Shown here: positions 10,549 through 20,210 of the stretch, in pieces
Numbering within the stretch: the stretch's first letter is position 1
How the letters are laid out: the number at the start of each line of letters is the position of its first letter
Origin: Neurospora intermedia
Taxonomy: Eukaryota; Ascomycota; Sordariomycetes; Sordariales; Sordariaceae
Length of the DNA: 64,000 nt
Reading direction: 5' to 3'
NCBI GenBank assembly: GCA_037102815.1
Contig: BTPP01000011.1
Coordinates: forward strand, 558,001-622,000
The notes under the pieces: model-generated
Told to the model about the DNA's origin: nothing
Databases searched by the model: none
What the model saw: only the letters and a program-made list of their open reading frames with translations
Translations under genes and position numbers: made by a program

Positions 10549-11622
10549 ATGAGCTTCAGCGCCGAAACAGACTGGTTGCCGAATGGGCTTCAATTCCAAG
10601 ATAAAGGGCATGACTTGCGTCTCTGGTCACAGCCGGTACGGAGAAGATATGATGGGACTAGGAAACCTCCCTCTACCCCCACTTCTCCTCTTGAAGATTG
10701 TTGGGGTAAAATACCTCTACAGGATGATAACGAAGACTTGAAGGCACAACTCCAGATCCCATTCTGTAACGGCGAAGAATTGAATCCCTGGGGACGTGGG
10801 CCACCCACGACCTTTTGCATCGAGTCCACTGGCCCGGCAAAGCCAGGCTTTGCCGCTTCAAAGGAGATAATGGAGGAAATAATACGCACGTGGGAGATTC
10901 CAAATGAACTCTTCGACGCCATGAAAAAGCCTGGGTCTTTCCCGCAATTTGCGCACTATGAAGCCAACGAGAACCTGCATATTGGGTTTAGATGGTCGTC
11001 AACTCCTGGATGCTATCTTGTTTTCTTTGGTTCTACTGCTGCCATCCAAAATAGAGGTCTTCAGTTCCGAGCCGTCTTGTCTCATCGTGATATTCTTACA
11101 TCCACGTGGAATGCAGACGTGATGAAGGTCGGAGAGGGCATTCTTGATCAACAACAACTCTCACCTATAAAGTTAGTCGTTATGCTGCTGAACCAATGTG
11201 AGACACACCTTGAAAATTCCATACAGCAGCACGCCACAAGGGTCGAGACTACACAAGGATGCCTACCTTGTCTAGAAGTAAACGCTCCTGCTAGACACAC
11301 AGTACGCCTTCTCCCTTCGGAACTATACGAAGGTTACAGAGAGCTCACTACTTCAATCTTTACCTTGAGGAATTCGTGTCGAAATCTCATGGAAATTTGC
11401 TCTGGGTTGATGTTGGCCTCTAAGACCAGACTCTCGTCTGCCACAATCCATGACTGCAATATAATGACCTCGTTGAATCTTTTGCAGAGGGGCACTGAAA
11501 GAATACACGCCCGACTGAAGTTCCAGCTCAACAGGATCCATTACCTCGAAAACATACACATTCAATCGACGAAGAGCATGGCTGCATTGAAGCAACTCAT
11601 GTCCTCGGATAAAGGTCGCTGA
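10549..11622 (+). CDS. Unknown protein, tandem paralogue 1
   Basis: Intronless 357-aa frame with no recognised domain, signal peptide or TM segment. It is a divergent paralogue of the next gene. Collinear blocks are an N-terminal MSF..(F/T)DW.P.GL, PGFAA at residues 99-103, FRWSSTPGCYLVFFG at 147-161, SHR at 178-180, then a Cys-Glu-x-His-Leu helix and an LR..C..L..IC.G motif in the C-terminal third, which looks helical. The shared PGFAA and FRW..(T/M)PGCY blocks suggest a folded core domain. Start: first ATG after the TATA box. The function is unknown. The tandem arrangement in the same orientation points to local duplication followed by strong divergence. Confidence 0.75.
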   Translation: MSFSAETDWLPNGLQFQDKGHDLRLWSQPVRRRYDGTRKPPSTPTSPLEDCWGKIPLQDDNEDLKAQLQIPFCNGEELNPWGRGPPTTFCIESTGPAKPGFAASKEIMEEIIRTWEIPNELFDAMKKPGSFPQFAHYEANENLHIGFRWSSTPGCYLVFFGSTAAIQNRGLQFRAVLSHRDILTSTWNADVMKVGEGILDQQQLSPIKLVVMLLNQCETHLENSIQQHATRVETTQGCLPCLEVNAPARHTVRLLPSELYEGYRELTTSIFTLRNSCRNLMEICSGLMLASKTRLSSATIHDCNIMTSLNLLQRGTERIHARLKFQLNRIHYLENIHIQSTKSMAALKQLMSSDKGR

Positions 11623-12340
11623 GTGAGAGGAGGGTAGAAAGAGGAAGATGATAGATTGCGAGACATGGGTTTAGGTGTTGGGGCTTCGCGTTTGGAAACC
11701 CGAAAGCGAGAAGTTTCAGGGAAGCTGGAGATGATGGACTGTTGTGCATGTTAGAGCTGGATAGTGTTAAGGAATGAGAGACGAGCTTCAATAAGCGTAG
11801 CATAGACAAAGCGGGCTGGAAACTGACTACCTACCTACCTTACTCACTGGTGTCGAGGGCACCGAACACAATGGGAAAATGAAGAATGCATATTTAACAG
11901 AACTGAAGTTTCCTTAATGCAATGAATGACTGTATCAGTGAGAAAACAACATGCATTGAAGTATTTGGAGCTTGCCCGTTGTGAGCCCGGAATCATCGAA
12001 CCTTGATCAGTTGGCCCGTTTCTCCCCTAGGGCAAATATTGACACAGCCTACGCAAGCTTCATTCCCGCTTGAAAATTCATTTGTATGACAGGCAAGAAG
12101 GGGGAGAAACAGCACATTAGTTTTCAATGATTAGGGACAGGGACTATAGAACCTGGGATGAGTTTGTCCAGTTTGCTTGCCGTGGACTCTACTGGAAGTG
12201 TCTGTCATGACGAGAGGAAGCAACAGCAGTTTGTGATGCATCAGTTTTGCTGGTGTTTGAGAGGAACGCAGACTTCTCTGGAATCAACTCAAACACAAAG
12301 ACAGACGTATAACGCTAGCAAGAAAGTAATAGAGCTACGG
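11623..12340. other. Intergenic, no gene recognised
   Basis: Spacer between the two tandem paralogues. No coding frame of note; it probably holds the terminator of the first and the promoter of the second. Confidence 0.5.
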
Positions 12341-12347
12341 TATAAAT
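12341..12347 (+). promoter_or_regulatory. TATA box of paralogue 2
   Basis: TATAAAT lies 127 nt upstream of the ATG at 12474. It is followed by an AAC- and CCA-rich leader of fungal type. Confidence 0.5.
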
Positions 12348-12473
12348 GCCTTTACACCCTCACCAAGACCTCTGCATCTTGTCCTTTCCAGAGCCACTTG
12401 ACAGCAACATCCATACCTCTAGCGATCAAAGACAGAACAAACCAACCATTCATTCCACCCACCCACCAAAACC

Positions 12474-13550
12474 ATGTCCTTCAACGGCACCTTCGACTGG
12501 GTTCCCCGCGGCGGCCTCACCTTCACTCCCACCACCGTCGACCCCAACCTGCACATCCACCACGGCGGCCCTATGTACAGTGACCCCGACACCATTCCCT
12601 CCCGCTACCGCATCCACACCAAAACTCCCAACCCCTCCTACCTCACGCCCCCCCTCTGGATCGAGAGCATGATGAGCATCCTCTCCCAACCCTCCAAATC
12701 ACTCATCCTTCTCGAATCCCGTAACGGCCCGCAGGAACCCGGCTTCGCCGCGCCCGAGGACGTCATTCAATCTACCATCAAGGCCCTAGAGCTCAAAGAA
12801 GAGCAGACAGAGAGAATCATCCGCAAAAGCGGCTCACTAACCGATTACTTCTTCTCTGAGTCTGAGTCAGCGTCATCCGATTCAAGTGTTGAGCTTGCGT
12901 TCCGCTGGACGTCCATGCCTGGATGTTATGTCATTTTCATGGGGCGGTTCACGCCGAGAACTGTGTTAATAAGGGGGAATGGAAAAGAGGTGACAAATAG
13001 GATGGTGGGGATCGTTTCTCATCGGGGTCTTTTCCCTATTTCTGTCGGGAACGGTGAGGATGAAAAGGAGAAGAAGGAGAAGGACAAGAAGAAGAATGTG
13101 ATTATGGATTCCGACTTGGAGTTGGCGCTGGGTAAGCGTGCTGAACAGCTTGGAGAAAACCCAATGAGTGTTTTCACTGTCCTTCTTGAGCTGTGTGAGA
13201 GCCATTTGGATGAGGAGATACATGAGCTTGGGGTTAGGTTGGAGGGAACGCCAATGGAGGATTTTGCACAGGTTGCAAAGGAGATGGCCCCGGAGATTTG
13301 CGTGTTGAGGAAGGCATGTAATGATTTGCTGGCTATTTGTGGCGGGTGTCTGTTTGCGATCAAGATCTGGAGTCAGAAGGTGAAGGTGGCTGATACCCAG
13401 ACGTGCTTGGATGGATTGCGAAGGGATGTTCAAGGGATAAGAGTGTCGGTTGAGATGCGCTTGGAGAAGTTGAATTATGTTGATGGGGTTTGTAGCCGTA
13501 TGGTGGCGGGCGCGGAGTCAGGGAGGCACAACAGGTTCATGGAGTGTTGA
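12474..13550 (+). CDS. Unknown protein, tandem paralogue 2
   Basis: Intronless 358-aa frame, nearly the same length as the upstream paralogue (357 aa). Shared blocks are MSF...DWVP.GGL at the start, PGFAA at residues 89-93, FRWTSMPGCYVIFMG at 143-157, VSHR at 181-184, a CESHLDEEI helix and LRKACNDLLAICGG. A Lys/Glu-rich insertion (EKEKKEKDKKK) after the VSHR block is specific to this copy. No TM segment or signal peptide is visible. The N-terminal third differs most between the copies. I do not recognise the family. The start context ACCATG and the upstream TATA box support the start chosen. Confidence 0.75.
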   Translation: MSFNGTFDWVPRGGLTFTPTTVDPNLHIHHGGPMYSDPDTIPSRYRIHTKTPNPSYLTPPLWIESMMSILSQPSKSLILLESRNGPQEPGFAAPEDVIQSTIKALELKEEQTERIIRKSGSLTDYFFSESESASSDSSVELAFRWTSMPGCYVIFMGRFTPRTVLIRGNGKEVTNRMVGIVSHRGLFPISVGNGEDEKEKKEKDKKKNVIMDSDLELALGKRAEQLGENPMSVFTVLLELCESHLDEEIHELGVRLEGTPMEDFAQVAKEMAPEICVLRKACNDLLAICGGCLFAIKIWSQKVKVADTQTCLDGLRRDVQGIRVSVEMRLEKLNYVDGVCSRMVAGAESGRHNRFMEC

Positions 13551-13819
13551 GTGTTGGATCCGAAGAAGTCAAGTAAAGAGCAAAAAAGACAGTAACGGAG
13601 AGAAAACCTTCATGTATGAGAGCTTGCGGCCACTTGAGGAAGTGGTGAAATCATCGACAAGAGTGTCTCGAAGGAACAAGCATCGGAAGAGCGTGGTGAA
13701 AAAACAATTAGGAGGAGAAGGTGAAGCGTTGTTTGTTGCTGAACTGTAGCACAGTGGCACTGGTGGGATGCCGAAATCCTTGAGCAGCGGGGGATAGGGT
13801 AGTACGTCAAATGAGGATA
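13551..13819. other. Intergenic
   Basis: Region downstream of paralogue 2; no gene seen. Confidence 0.4.
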
Positions 13820-14060
13820 GACACTTCGCAATTATGACTTGTAGAACCTTTGTGAAAACCAAACTTGAAGACGTAAAGCACTCCGCTACTGGAAGAAGAA
13901 GACTTCGGCCCCTATTATAACTCATAGGGGGGCGTAAGCAATGGGCCGATGTCGAGTGTCCTCCATCTTCACAGCAGCCTCCTAACAAAAGTGGACCCCA
14001 TCTGTACCCCAGACTCCGGACGGGGTCCCCTGGTCAAGACGCCGGGATGACACCCAAACC
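13820..14060 (+). pseudogene. Diverged N-terminal fragment of a DUF1996-like relic (copy A)
   Basis: This segment aligns by eye with 15890-16110. Both have CTTGTAGAA, TGAAGACG, a TCGAGTGTCCT block and AACAAAAGTGGACC in the same order and spacing. In frame, the shared end reads like the DUF1996 segment around NKSGP. Copy A then diverges and has no further domain downstream. It is a decayed direct duplicate of the start of the larger relic about 2.1 kb away. The duplication is clear; the domain label for this copy depends on its partner. Confidence 0.4.
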
Positions 14061-15889
14061 TCGAACACGACCACAGTATTGTATTAGAGAAAATTATGGA
14101 GTACCATTATGTAAACATATCGTCGATTTCCGTGCCCCATATGTTTGCGTAGAGGTATGTTAATTTTGTAGCGCAGTAGCAGTCCCCCATCACATAAACT
14201 CAAGCTATAGTTAAAAGGTTCCGTAGAGGTACGCATCGAAATGGAGTGCGCACCTCACTACTTCCGGCGAGGTGTTCTAACTTTGTAAAGGATCTACAAA
14301 AGGCTAGAATGAACGTAGGGTAGCTATGGCTGTTATGGACTGAGTACAAGAAGCTGGAAGAGGATAAAAAGGAAGGCTCGATAGGAGAACTATTGCAGTA
14401 GAAAGAGGAGAAAAAAAAAAGAGGTGAAAGGTCTCGATCGCGAATCGAACAGGGGACGTTCGAGCAACTGGAAGGGAGTAGTAGAGCCCTATTTGCATAG
14501 CCGGAAGACGCTAGTTACAAGATACTATCCTAGAGGGGCCCTGCTCAGTTACTTTGTCAATCGTACTGGTCTACTTTTTTGTAGGGTAGTACGGTGACCA
14601 GCCCAGCCTGAGTGGGATTATCCCCCTGGGCCTAACCCTGGTGGATTGCAAAGCTGCACACCATACCGCTCGACCACTGTCCCTTTCTGGAGGTTGTTTG
14701 TTACATAGCTGCTTCAAGGTTTTGACCTATCAACCCCCGCCTGGACTTATTTCCATCGCGCTTACCAATTCCACCCGAATCGCAAGACAGGCCGGGCATT
14801 GTTTCTTGTCTGTACGATGTCGCTTACTCAATCATTTACGTAGGTACTGCCGCACTCACAGCATCTGGGTATTTCCAATCATTACTGTCGGCTCCATCAA
14901 GAACCACGACGCATTGATGCGCCTTTTTTCATGGAATGGCCAGACCACCACTGGAAGACGCACAGGCCAGAATGTGATTTCAAGCAGTTGTGTGGACCCC
15001 TCATTTTGGGTCTTAGATTCTGATCCTTACATTACACGCACGAATCTACTCGACTCTTTTCTTGAGCTTCCACCTCTGCGTTTAACGTGCCACTATTCAG
15101 ACTTACAGCGTATCCATTTTGGAACCATGTTCATGTACGCGCATCCCACGCCGCCTTTTGCATAGGTACTCGTGCGCGCATTCCTATATCTCTTTTACAA
15201 ATTTGACACAAGGGTTTGGGCTTCTCGATCAAATGACCTGCCATGGACTCTGGCTGATGTGCTTAAGTTCCAAGCTATCACGAAGTTCAGTTGCAACAGT
15301 CCTGAGCATTGTGTGTTTTCATTAATACCTACCTACCCACGTAGACGTACAAGTGGTACAATGACTGAGAACAGTGTCTCGCGATAACAAACATCGACTG
15401 ACTGTGGAAAGAGCCACTCCTAATAGGTTGCGCAGTGACTGAACGAGCAAAGGCTAGCAACAACATCTAGACAAGTATCTACCTCAAAAGCTTGTTGCTA
15501 GGGGTAGTAGAGCGATCAGTTTCACCATGATTAAGCATGGCCCTCACTAACAGATGTACATCCATTACCCCGTGAGACGTCCTCCCTTGACGCTTCCTTA
15601 TCCAAGTCATATCGGAACCGATACACCCACAATGGCGGCATGGCACTTGTTCTCATTGGACCGTTTATTCCCTTCCGCAACCAAATTTGCTGGGCTGTGG
15701 GTGACTGGAGCATGCGCAGAATGTTTTGATCAGTCTTCGGAATTTGTATCTATTGAGTACCTGTATAGTGTAGTGAGTGAACTCGATGTGACTTGGCCAA
15801 TGTCTTCAGTCAACTCGAAGCCCGAGGGACTTTGCTTCCTTCATCCATCCGCAACTAACCCGAACCTTGTGCAAGGGGCATAGGGCGGT
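14061..15889. other. No supported gene
   Basis: This 1.8-kb stretch separates the two DUF1996-like relics. A 174-codon open frame (14641-15165) and smaller ones exist, but none has recognisable motifs or splice logic. At 14430-14460 and 14620-14690 there are short matches to tRNA arms that do not fold as complete tRNAs. Confidence 0.4.
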
Positions 15890-17025
15890 ACATTGATGAG
15901 AAAGGACACTGTAAGGTCATGGCTTGTAGAAACAATATGAAGACGAATTGCGGAAGTATGAAACACTCTACCGTCTAAAGAAAATGATTCTGTCCTTTGT
16001 ATAACTTGCAAAAGATGTGCATACAGTGCTCACATCGAGTGTCCTTCTGCTTCACGGATGCCTTCTAACAAAAGTGGACCTCTCTTTACCCCCAGATTCA
16101 GGCCGCCCGGGTAGCCCAGCGCCCCAATGTCCTCTTCCACGATGCCCGTGACGGCGGTTTTTCCGTCTGCTACGCCGCCTTATAGGACGGATCCAAGGTA
16201 GCTGCCTTCCAGCCCGTATTTCGCATGATTGTCTGCAACCCCTTATCCGCAACGAGTCAGCCGCCAACTAGTATGGCCAGCTGACCTTCACCTGCCTGAA
16301 CGCGCTCGACACCCGCACGTGTAACCAAGTCCATGCTGAACCACATCTGCAAGGAGACCGTCATGGCCAACTTGTACTTCCCTAATTTCTTCGACGAAAA
16401 GCACGGAGACTCCGCCGACCATTCCTCGCACGTCGGCTATCCCTCCAGCGGCACCTTAAGACCAACGGTTCTTGCCTGGCTACCCACCCCGTCTCAATTA
16501 TCGAGCTCCTTGCGAGGCCACTTGAGACATCAGGCTCTTCAACGACCAGAGCACTTGGCCCGAGGACGGCAACGAGCCGTTTGTGTGGAGCTACGGTGAC
16601 TTCACCGATTACGGCACACACGGCGACAATGTATTTGGTTGAAAGGGCGATGCGTTACACTTACAGATGGCTATTAACGCCAACTGAAATACCTGCGACG
16701 GCGTCCTCAAAGGCAGACCGTTGCGCAGACGAACCAGTGCATCCAGAAGCAGGATGTCGCGGAAAGTATTGATGGATGTTCGACCGAGCTGCCGGGTGCT
16801 ATGCCCAACACCGGCCCGCAGCCGGGAACGGGAAGCAGTACTACCCCGGCAAACCCGACGACTGCACAAACTCGAGAACCCCAATACGAGTAACGGTGAC
16901 AAAAGCTGCACTGTTGCGAAGTGGGGGCAGTATGGTGGTAATTGGTACGCCGGGTGCACGACCTGTGCTTTTCGGCCGACTTGCAGGAAGCGAGAAGACT
17001 AAAACTCGTAGTACTTGTGAGGCGT
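15890..17025 (+). pseudogene. Decayed DUF1996-like gene with CBM1-like tail (copy B)
   Basis: Read across frames, this stretch gives an ordered series of DUF1996-type blocks: NKSGPLFTPQI near 16067, NVLFHDARDGGF near 16126, VAAFQPVFRMIV near 16198, QLTFTCLN near 16270, SADHSSHVGYPSSGT near 16410, TNGSCLATHPVSIIELL near 16470, RLFNDQSTWPEDG near 16536, YGTHGDNVFG near 16610, then a Pro/Thr linker and a CBM1-like [20 protein letters not shown] at about 16908-16970. It is broken by TAG at 16183, TGA near 16641 and 16685, and several frameshifts. Intact relatives are secreted fungal proteins, some with CBM1, linked to plant-biomass growth. One of the CBM1 cysteines is replaced by Tyr. It is surely not functional; the family call rests on recalled motifs. 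Confidence 0.6.
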
Positions 17026-17265
17026 GAGAGTGCGGTCGTAATTGGGCGTGGGAATTTGGCCCTACGAGTGAATGTGCGTGTTAGAAGATGCGAACGAACA
17101 TGTCTGCGTCGACTGTACATATGATAAGCAGGGACAAAAATATGAAAGATGTGTACCTATCATATCCTCCATTCTCTGAGCGTGTCATATTCATTCTCCA
17201 GTCAACCTCAAATCCTCAACGTCAACAGCGAGACAAGCGTAGCCCTACCATCCAAGTCAACCAAG

Positions 17266-17886
17266 TCAGCAACTTCTCAATGCCACAGGATCAGACAAGC
17301 CAACATACCTCGAACTCTCCAACGACTGCGCCACAATCTGCGAATAAAAGCTCTTGACATCACTCAACGAAATTATCGAGTTGCGCCCCTCCCCTTCCTC
17401 CACTACAACCTCTTCATGTGTCGGAAGTCTCTCAGGCTCCACAACAATAATACACAAACTTTTCAGATTCGCCAGAACAGACATCCATCTCACATTGCCC
17501 ACATCCGGCCTGTATAGCATCGTATTCGACAGCGAAGAAGCAACAACAGGATGCGTTAACTCCAGGCGTCGGATCGGTAGGCGATGATCCACGGCTTGGG
17601 GAAGCCTGCTCAGGAGATCCTCGTTGTCTTCATCCGCAACAATGCGAAACGTGTTTTCAGCGTAAAAGACGTCGAGCGCTTCGGCGCGGGTCTGTTGGTT
17701 CAGGGAGAGAATGGCGGTGGTGTTGGTGTTTTGGAGACACTCGAATACGGGTCGGCGGCGGCTTAGCTCGATGGTGTCGGGCTGGAGGACGAGTTCGCGA
17801 TAGATGAAGATGCGGATCTCGAGGGGCAGGTCGAGGAACCCGATTGTCTTGCGGTCAGAGCAGGGGAGGAAGCTTGTGAGAGACAT
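17266..17886 (-). CDS. F-box-like / 2EXR-type fungal protein
   Basis: Single-exon 206-aa minus-strand gene. Residues 17-34 (FLDLPLEIRIFIYRELVL) and 59-81 (ILSLNQQTRAEALDVFY then AENTF) form the two-part signature of the expanded fungal F-box-like/2EXR proteins: LP.EIR..IY..L followed by I...N.Q.R.EA..VFY..N.F. Such proteins are thought to be adaptors, possibly for SCF ubiquitin ligases, but individual targets are unknown. The C-terminal half is short and acidic (VVVEEGEGR), with no further repeats. A TTATATAA box lies about 137 nt upstream. The frame ends just upstream of a region dense in antisense frames, and no intron is needed. Confidence 0.65.
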   Translation of the reverse strand: MSLTSFLPCSDRKTIGFLDLPLEIRIFIYRELVLQPDTIELSRRRPVFECLQNTNTTAILSLNQQTRAEALDVFYAENTFRIVADEDNEDLLSRLPQAVDHRLPIRRLELTHPVVASSLSNTMLYRPDVGNVRWMSVLANLKSLCIIVVEPERLPTHEEVVVEEGEGRNSIISLSDVKSFYSQIVAQSLESSRYVGLSDPVALRSC

Positions 17887-18022
17887 GGTTGAACGATGGT
17901 CGTGATGGTTTGGTTGTGGTAACAGGGCGCTTTGTCTCGGTCACTTGTAAATTGGGTTCCTGTGAGATGCCGACGTCGGTTGTGGTTAGCTTCAATGCTG
18001 CGGGACTGGGCGTAGCCGTGTG

Positions 18023-18030
18023 TTATATAA
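18023..18030 (-). promoter_or_regulatory. TATA box of the F-box-like gene
   Basis: TTATATAA (palindromic), about 137 nt upstream of the minus-strand ATG at 17886. Confidence 0.45.
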
Positions 18031-19269
18031 GCCATGACGGTTGAAGATGATGTCGGATTACGAACGACGACAGATCGGTCGATGCGGGGCATGGTGGTGT
18101 AGCGACTCGGTTGCCAATGGATTACTAGTACTGCAAAGAACTTGTGTTGAGGCGGGTGGTGCGCCAGTGACCATACCACGGCTGAAAATGCCGGAACTTT
18201 GTCGAAAGCGGTTGGAAATCGGCAACTGGAGAATCATCAAGACGATCTCGATGGGAGAATGATGGTGTTTTGTCCACACTGCAGAGGAAGACAGAGTTGC
18301 ATGATGGGATTGATGAATGACGTAGCGGGAGAAGGTACCGAGATTTCCATACCGCATTCACATGCGGAAGGTGCCTTTGGGGTACATCAATCCCCTTGCC
18401 CGGCTGCCTCTCCGTGGTTGGTTCGGTGGTGTAAAAGGCAACATCCCTGGGGTGGAATGATTTCACTTCTGACTGAGGTCCTTGAGGAAGATACGGGTTC
18501 GAATCCTGAACGGGCTAACCACATTTCTTTTTTGGACCTTTATTTGACTCACGTGTTCATTGCTGTATTTATCTGTTTGTATACAATTGAGATGATGTAG
18601 TTCTTTCTGAAAGACGGACAATACTGTTCATTGCCAGTTATGTCCATCAATGGTTTGAGTGGCTGTTCAGATGCATGTGATCGCATAGGTACGAACCGCA
18701 TTGCATCGGGAAGCAAACAACCCCAATGCAAAACACTTAGCCAAGACGTGAATCCATCCTCAGCTCTACAGTCACGGGACCCTCGTTCATTTTGCCGCAA
18801 CTGGCAGCCGGAAATATCTGTGGAACCCCGAAGATCTCTTCCGTGCCGTCGTGCAACATTGTTTCCTGCAACGGGAAGCACTTCACCAACCAGCCGGGCC
18901 GTGACACCTCATTTCATTAGCCGGCATGTGCTACGGTTGTTCGCTGGGTCGATTGGCTTGACCCCCAACGTCTTATAGTCCGGTCGATCTCGATCTCGTA
19001 CCTGTTCAAAGGTGTGTTATTGCGGCTGCTTGGTCTAACAAGATCCCAACATCCTTTCGGAAGCCATCATCGGTTTCGAGATCAAGTCACTTGTTTTGGG
19101 GAACTTGGAGGCAGGCCCAAGACATAACTTCTCTCTGTTTTCAACCAATGATTGACATTGCGCAGAATGCAATGATGGTAAGTAAACATGGTCCATGACT
19201 TGAAATTTCAATCAAAACACAGCTACTGATTATGGAAATCGAAAAAAACCAAAAAAAAATGACATGGAC
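18031..19269. other. Intergenic, apart from a tRNA-like unit
   Basis: No protein gene recognised; frames of 110-130 codons overlap on both strands without motifs. The tRNA-like unit at 18414-18533 is listed separately. Confidence 0.4.
18414..18533 (+). ncRNA. tRNA-like Pol III unit candidate
   Basis: A perfect B-box-type GGTTCGAATCC (18496-18506) lies about 75 nt downstream of an A-box-like TGGTTCGGTGG (18419-18429). The ends GTGGTTGGTTC and GAACGGGCTAACCAC can pair over 11 positions with three wobbles. A T6 tract at 18528-18533 would terminate Pol III. I could not place a convincing anticodon arm, so this may be a decayed tRNA-Ser/Leu-type gene or another small Pol III RNA. Confidence 0.3.
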
Positions 19270-20062
19270 TTAGACCGTCAAGTTTCCCAAGGCATCTGTG
19301 ATATCTCCCAAGTTTCCACTGATCCTCAAAATCTTCCTGACTTCCTTCATATGGTTATGAAACATGCTGACTTCGGTGTAGACGTCGCTAACATCCTTCA
19401 CAATGTCCTTCATCTAGGGCGTCAATTGGGGTTAGTTGACTTCAGTTCATATAGAAACCCAGAGATTGATCCGGTATCTGATCAATCTGCCAACTTACAG
19501 TTTTGTAGGGACCATCCTTCTTCATCTTCGTGCGACCATCGGCTGTCTTGATACCACTAGGAGCCGGCTGGCACTTCTCCTCCTCTTCCTTGCTAAGCTT
19601 ACCAGACCAGAACTTGGTGGTCAGTTCCCATCTCCTCTCAATCCTAAGAATGTCACCATCGGCCGGCGCAGGTAAGCGGTTAGCATTTCTCGAATCGACT
19701 GGATATTCAGTGGGGAGCCAGTGAATCATACCCTCTTCGATGATGGAGAGAGCGGCATCAATGTGTGGTCTCAGCTCCTTGAAATACGTGTTCGCATTCC
19801 GCTTGGCGGTTTCGGGATCGATGTAATAGACTTCGAAATTGAAGTGCGTCGCCGATTCCGGAAAGGCATATTCGAATGGGAAGCTAAGGTCGAATCCAAG
19901 TTTCATAAAGTCTTTTCGCATAAGAGCATGGTTGAGGAGGTTTTCCCAGTTATTTACCAACTCCTCCGGATTTGTTGAGGTTTCTACCGGTTCTTGTAGT
20001 TTGGGCAGTGAAGAAAGGTCTGAATCTGTCGTTCCGGAGGATGTTTGGCTTCGTCTGGTCAT
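19270..20062 (-). CDS. Unknown 235-aa protein, two exons
   Basis: Exon 1 is 19499-20062 and exon 2 is 19270-19413, joined by an 85-nt intron with a GTAAGT donor, an ACTAAC branch site and a CCCTAG acceptor, phase 0. Without splicing the frame would end 18 codons later; the strong splice signals and the clean 47-codon second exon argue for splicing. ATG 20062 was preferred over an upstream in-frame ATG at 20248 because the TATA box (20204-20210) lies between them, and no other ATG precedes it. The protein is soluble-looking. It has an aromatic acidic segment FPFEYAFPESATHFNFEVYY, a charged KLSKEEEEK stretch and an amphipathic C-terminus (DVSDVYTEVSMFHNHMKEV). No family recognised. Confidence 0.65.
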
Positions 20063-20203
20063 ATTTGGAAGTACTCTGGTGCGGTATATCAACAGCAAAT
20101 ATGTGTGGAAGGCTTGTACCAAATGGGTAACGAGAGTTGTTGGCAAGTCTGCTGCTGTTGAAGGGGAAAGCTGAGAAGTTGAAAACGAGCGTTGCGATGA
20201 ATG

Positions 20204-20210
20204 ATTTATA
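20204..20210 (-). promoter_or_regulatory. TATA box of the 235-aa gene
   Basis: TATAAAT on the minus strand, 142 nt upstream of the chosen ATG. It decides between the two possible starts. Confidence 0.5.

Noticed and set aside
14420-14690. tRNA-like fragments (GAATCGAAC near 14451; GTGGTCGAGCGG on the minus strand near 14680)
   Set aside because: T-arm and acceptor stems do not pair and no full cloverleaf can be drawn.
17763-18179. 138-codon minus-strand frame overlapping the F-box-like gene
   Set aside because: It overlaps the F-box-like frame and its TATA box and has low-complexity Ser/Pro content only.
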